Assembly (NCBI GenBank): GCA_021845835.1
Contig: JAJZVE010000241.1
Location: forward strand, 1-6,993
DNA: 6,993 nt
Source: Pseudomonadota bacterium
Lineage (GTDB): Bacteria; Pseudomonadota; Alphaproteobacteria; Acetobacterales; Acetobacteraceae
Direction of reading: 5' to 3'
Part shown: positions 6,072 to 6,993 of the stretch, piece after piece
Layout of the letters: the number at the start of each line of letters is the position of its first letter
How positions within the stretch are numbered: position 1 is the first letter of the stretch
The notes under the pieces: generated by a model
The model's database searches: none
Told to the model about the DNA's origin: nothing
Seen by the model: only the letters and a program-made list of their open reading frames with translations
Program-made: the position numbers and the translations under genes

Positions 6072-6872
6072 ATGCCACAGGCAAACATGCGGTCTTTCCG
6101 CGACATCCTGGTCTATCTCAGCGCCGGCGACAACGCGCGGGCGCGGCTGGACGCCGCCATCGCGCTGGCGCGCGAGCACGGCGCGCGGCTGACCGGCGTC
6201 GATGTCAGCCATCCCGCCGTGTTCGATACCGACCGCGCCCCCACCGCCGCGGCGCTGGAGGAGACGTTCGCCGAGGAGATCCGGCTGGCGGGGATCGAAG
6301 GCGACTTCCACGCCGCCCGCAACGCCGCCGTCGAGGGGTGGCGCGTGATGTACGCGCACTACGCCGATCTGGTGGTCGCCCCCTCGGCGAGTGAGGCGGA
6401 CGCCAAGCTGGTGATGCCGACCGTGCCGGAATCGGTGCTGATCCACGGCGGCGTGCCGGTCCTGGTCATCCCCGATCTGTGGCAGAAACAGCCGATCGGC
6501 CGCCGCGTCGTGGTATCCTGGAATGCCAGCCGCGAGGCGACGCATGCCGTGCATGACGCGCTGCCCCTGCTCGTCCGCGCGGAGAGCGTCACCATCTTCG
6601 CTTTCGACACGCGCCAGCGCGTGCTCAAGGAGGAGAGCGACCATCTCGTCCGCCACCTCGCCGCGCATGGCATCGTGGCGCGCAAGTTCACCTGGCCGGA
6701 CACCGGCGAAATCGATCCCACCGATGCGCTGTTCTCCTGCCTCAGTGAGGAGGGGGCAGATCTGATCGTGGCCGGCGGCTACGGCCATCCGCGTCTGATG
6801 GAGCGCCTGCTCGGCGGCGTCAGCCGCACATTGATGCGGACGCTGACCGTGCCGGTGGTGATGTCGCACTGA
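6072..6872 (+). CDS. Tandem-domain universal stress protein (UspA family)
   Basis: The product is a 266-residue cytosolic protein made of two Usp domains. Domain 1 (about 8-135) begins FRDILVYLSAG and ends VPVLVIPDL. Domain 2 (about 143-265) begins RRVVVSWNASREATHAVHDALPLL and ends with the nucleotide-binding signature, GGYGH (235-239) through LLGGVSR (246-252), then VPVVMSH. Gly235, Gly238 and Gly248 fit the G-2x-G-9x-G pattern of ATP-binding Usp proteins. Domain 1 has no such pattern at the equivalent place (VVAPSASEADAKLV), so only domain 2 is likely to bind nucleotide. Such proteins support survival in starvation, oxidative stress or oxygen limitation; their exact biochemistry is generally unclear. 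Start: ATG 6072 has a weak GAGA 5 nt upstream, and ATG 6087 has an AGG at the same distance; the shorter form beginning MRSFRDILV is a fair alternative. The upstream FixK/FNR-like site suggests oxygen-linked control. Confidence 0.92.
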   Translation: MPQANMRSFRDILVYLSAGDNARARLDAAIALAREHGARLTGVDVSHPAVFDTDRAPTAAALEETFAEEIRLAGIEGDFHAARNAAVEGWRVMYAHYADLVVAPSASEADAKLVMPTVPESVLIHGGVPVLVIPDLWQKQPIGRRVVVSWNASREATHAVHDALPLLVRAESVTIFAFDTRQRVLKEESDHLVRHLAAHGIVARKFTWPDTGEIDPTDALFSCLSEEGADLIVAGGYGHPRLMERLLGGVSRTLMRTLTVPVVMSH

Positions 6873-6878
6873 GGCATG

Positions 6879-6894
6879 GGGCGGCGCGCCGCCC
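6879..6894. repeat. Perfect 16-bp palindrome just after usp
   Basis: GGGCGGCGCGCCGCCC is fully self-complementary and starts 7 bp after the usp stop. With no T-run after it, intrinsic termination is uncertain. Its last four bases are shared with the next inverted repeat, so the two hairpins cannot form together completely. Confidence 0.55.
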
Positions 6895-6918
6895 TTGCGG
6901 GGCTGCGAGCGCAAGGGC
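6891..6918 (+). terminator. 9-bp-stem inverted repeat after usp, candidate terminator
   Basis: GCCCTTGCG (6891-6899) pairs perfectly with CGCAAGGGC (6910-6918) around a 10-nt loop. It is the best hairpin in the window by stem length and perfection, and its position 18 bp past the usp stop fits a terminator. The following bases (ATCTCCCCC) are pyrimidine-rich but not a T-tract, so an attenuator or RNA-stabilising role is equally possible. Confidence 0.4.
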
Positions 6919-6930
6919 ATCTCCCCCGCC

Positions 6931-6993
6931 ATGATGCCGTTCGCGCTCGACCAGCCGCAGACGCTGCCGCCGCCACCGGGCGGCCTTGAGCTC
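6931..6993 (+). CDS. Possible start of a further gene, cut by the window end
   Basis: From ATG 6931 (or 6934) a frame stays open to the window end for 21 codons, encoding MMPFALDQPQTLPPPPGGLE and one more residue. Third positions are almost all G or C. No Shine-Dalgarno precedes it (CTCCCCCGCC), and the frame is also open upstream to a TTG at 6895, so the start is unsure. I do not recognise the protein. It is too short to separate from chance in DNA this GC-rich. Confidence 0.3.
   Translation, partial: MMPFALDQPQTLPPPPGGLEL

Noticed and set aside
5808..6932. A 374-codon minus-strand frame antisense to usp
   Set aside because: Composition is that of an antisense shadow. It conflicts with the well-supported Usp protein and with the upstream regulatory region.

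Overview
The window is very GC-rich, with strong G/C preference at third codon positions. Gene content and protein style point to an alphaproteobacterium. Rhodospirillales, and Acetobacteraceae in particular, is my best guess from general resemblance, not from a search. It reads as ordinary chromosome. I see no mobile element, CRISPR array, tRNA, rRNA or prophage gene.

Layout. (1) Positions 2-955 (+) hold the C-terminal ~317 residues of an AGE-family sugar epimerase/isomerase whose start lies outside the window. (2) It runs tail-to-tail, with a 6-bp gap, into a leftward envelope/ribosome operon at 4302-962: a YfgM-like membrane-anchored TPR protein, the BamB lipoprotein of the outer-membrane beta-barrel assembly machine, and the double GTPase Der. 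The genes are 2 and 3 bp apart and the two downstream starts lack clear Shine-Dalgarno sequences, which suggests translational coupling. The order matches the yfgM-bamB-der part of the E. coli hisS cluster, but no hisS is present here. (3) A 156-bp divergent intergenic region (4303-4458) carries a plausible sigma70-type promoter on each strand. (4) Rightward from 4459 is a fosmidomycin-resistance (Fsr) type MFS efflux transporter. (5) A small leftward ORF of unknown function (5890-5585) overlaps the 3' end of the transporter gene. (6) A tandem universal stress protein gene lies at 6072-6872 (+). Upstream of it is a 14-bp palindromic site matching the FixK/FNR consensus, centred 41.5 bp ahead of a predicted transcription start. 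(7) After it come two overlapping inverted repeats and then, possibly, the start of another gene that leaves the window.

The cluster links outer-membrane protein assembly (BamB, YfgM) with 50S ribosome maturation (Der). The flanking genes (efflux pump, stress protein, sugar isomerase) look independently regulated. I found no convincing new multi-gene system. The most interesting signals are the FixK/FNR-like site ahead of usp, the overlapping hairpins behind usp, the convergently overlapping small ORF, and the variant G4 motifs in Der.
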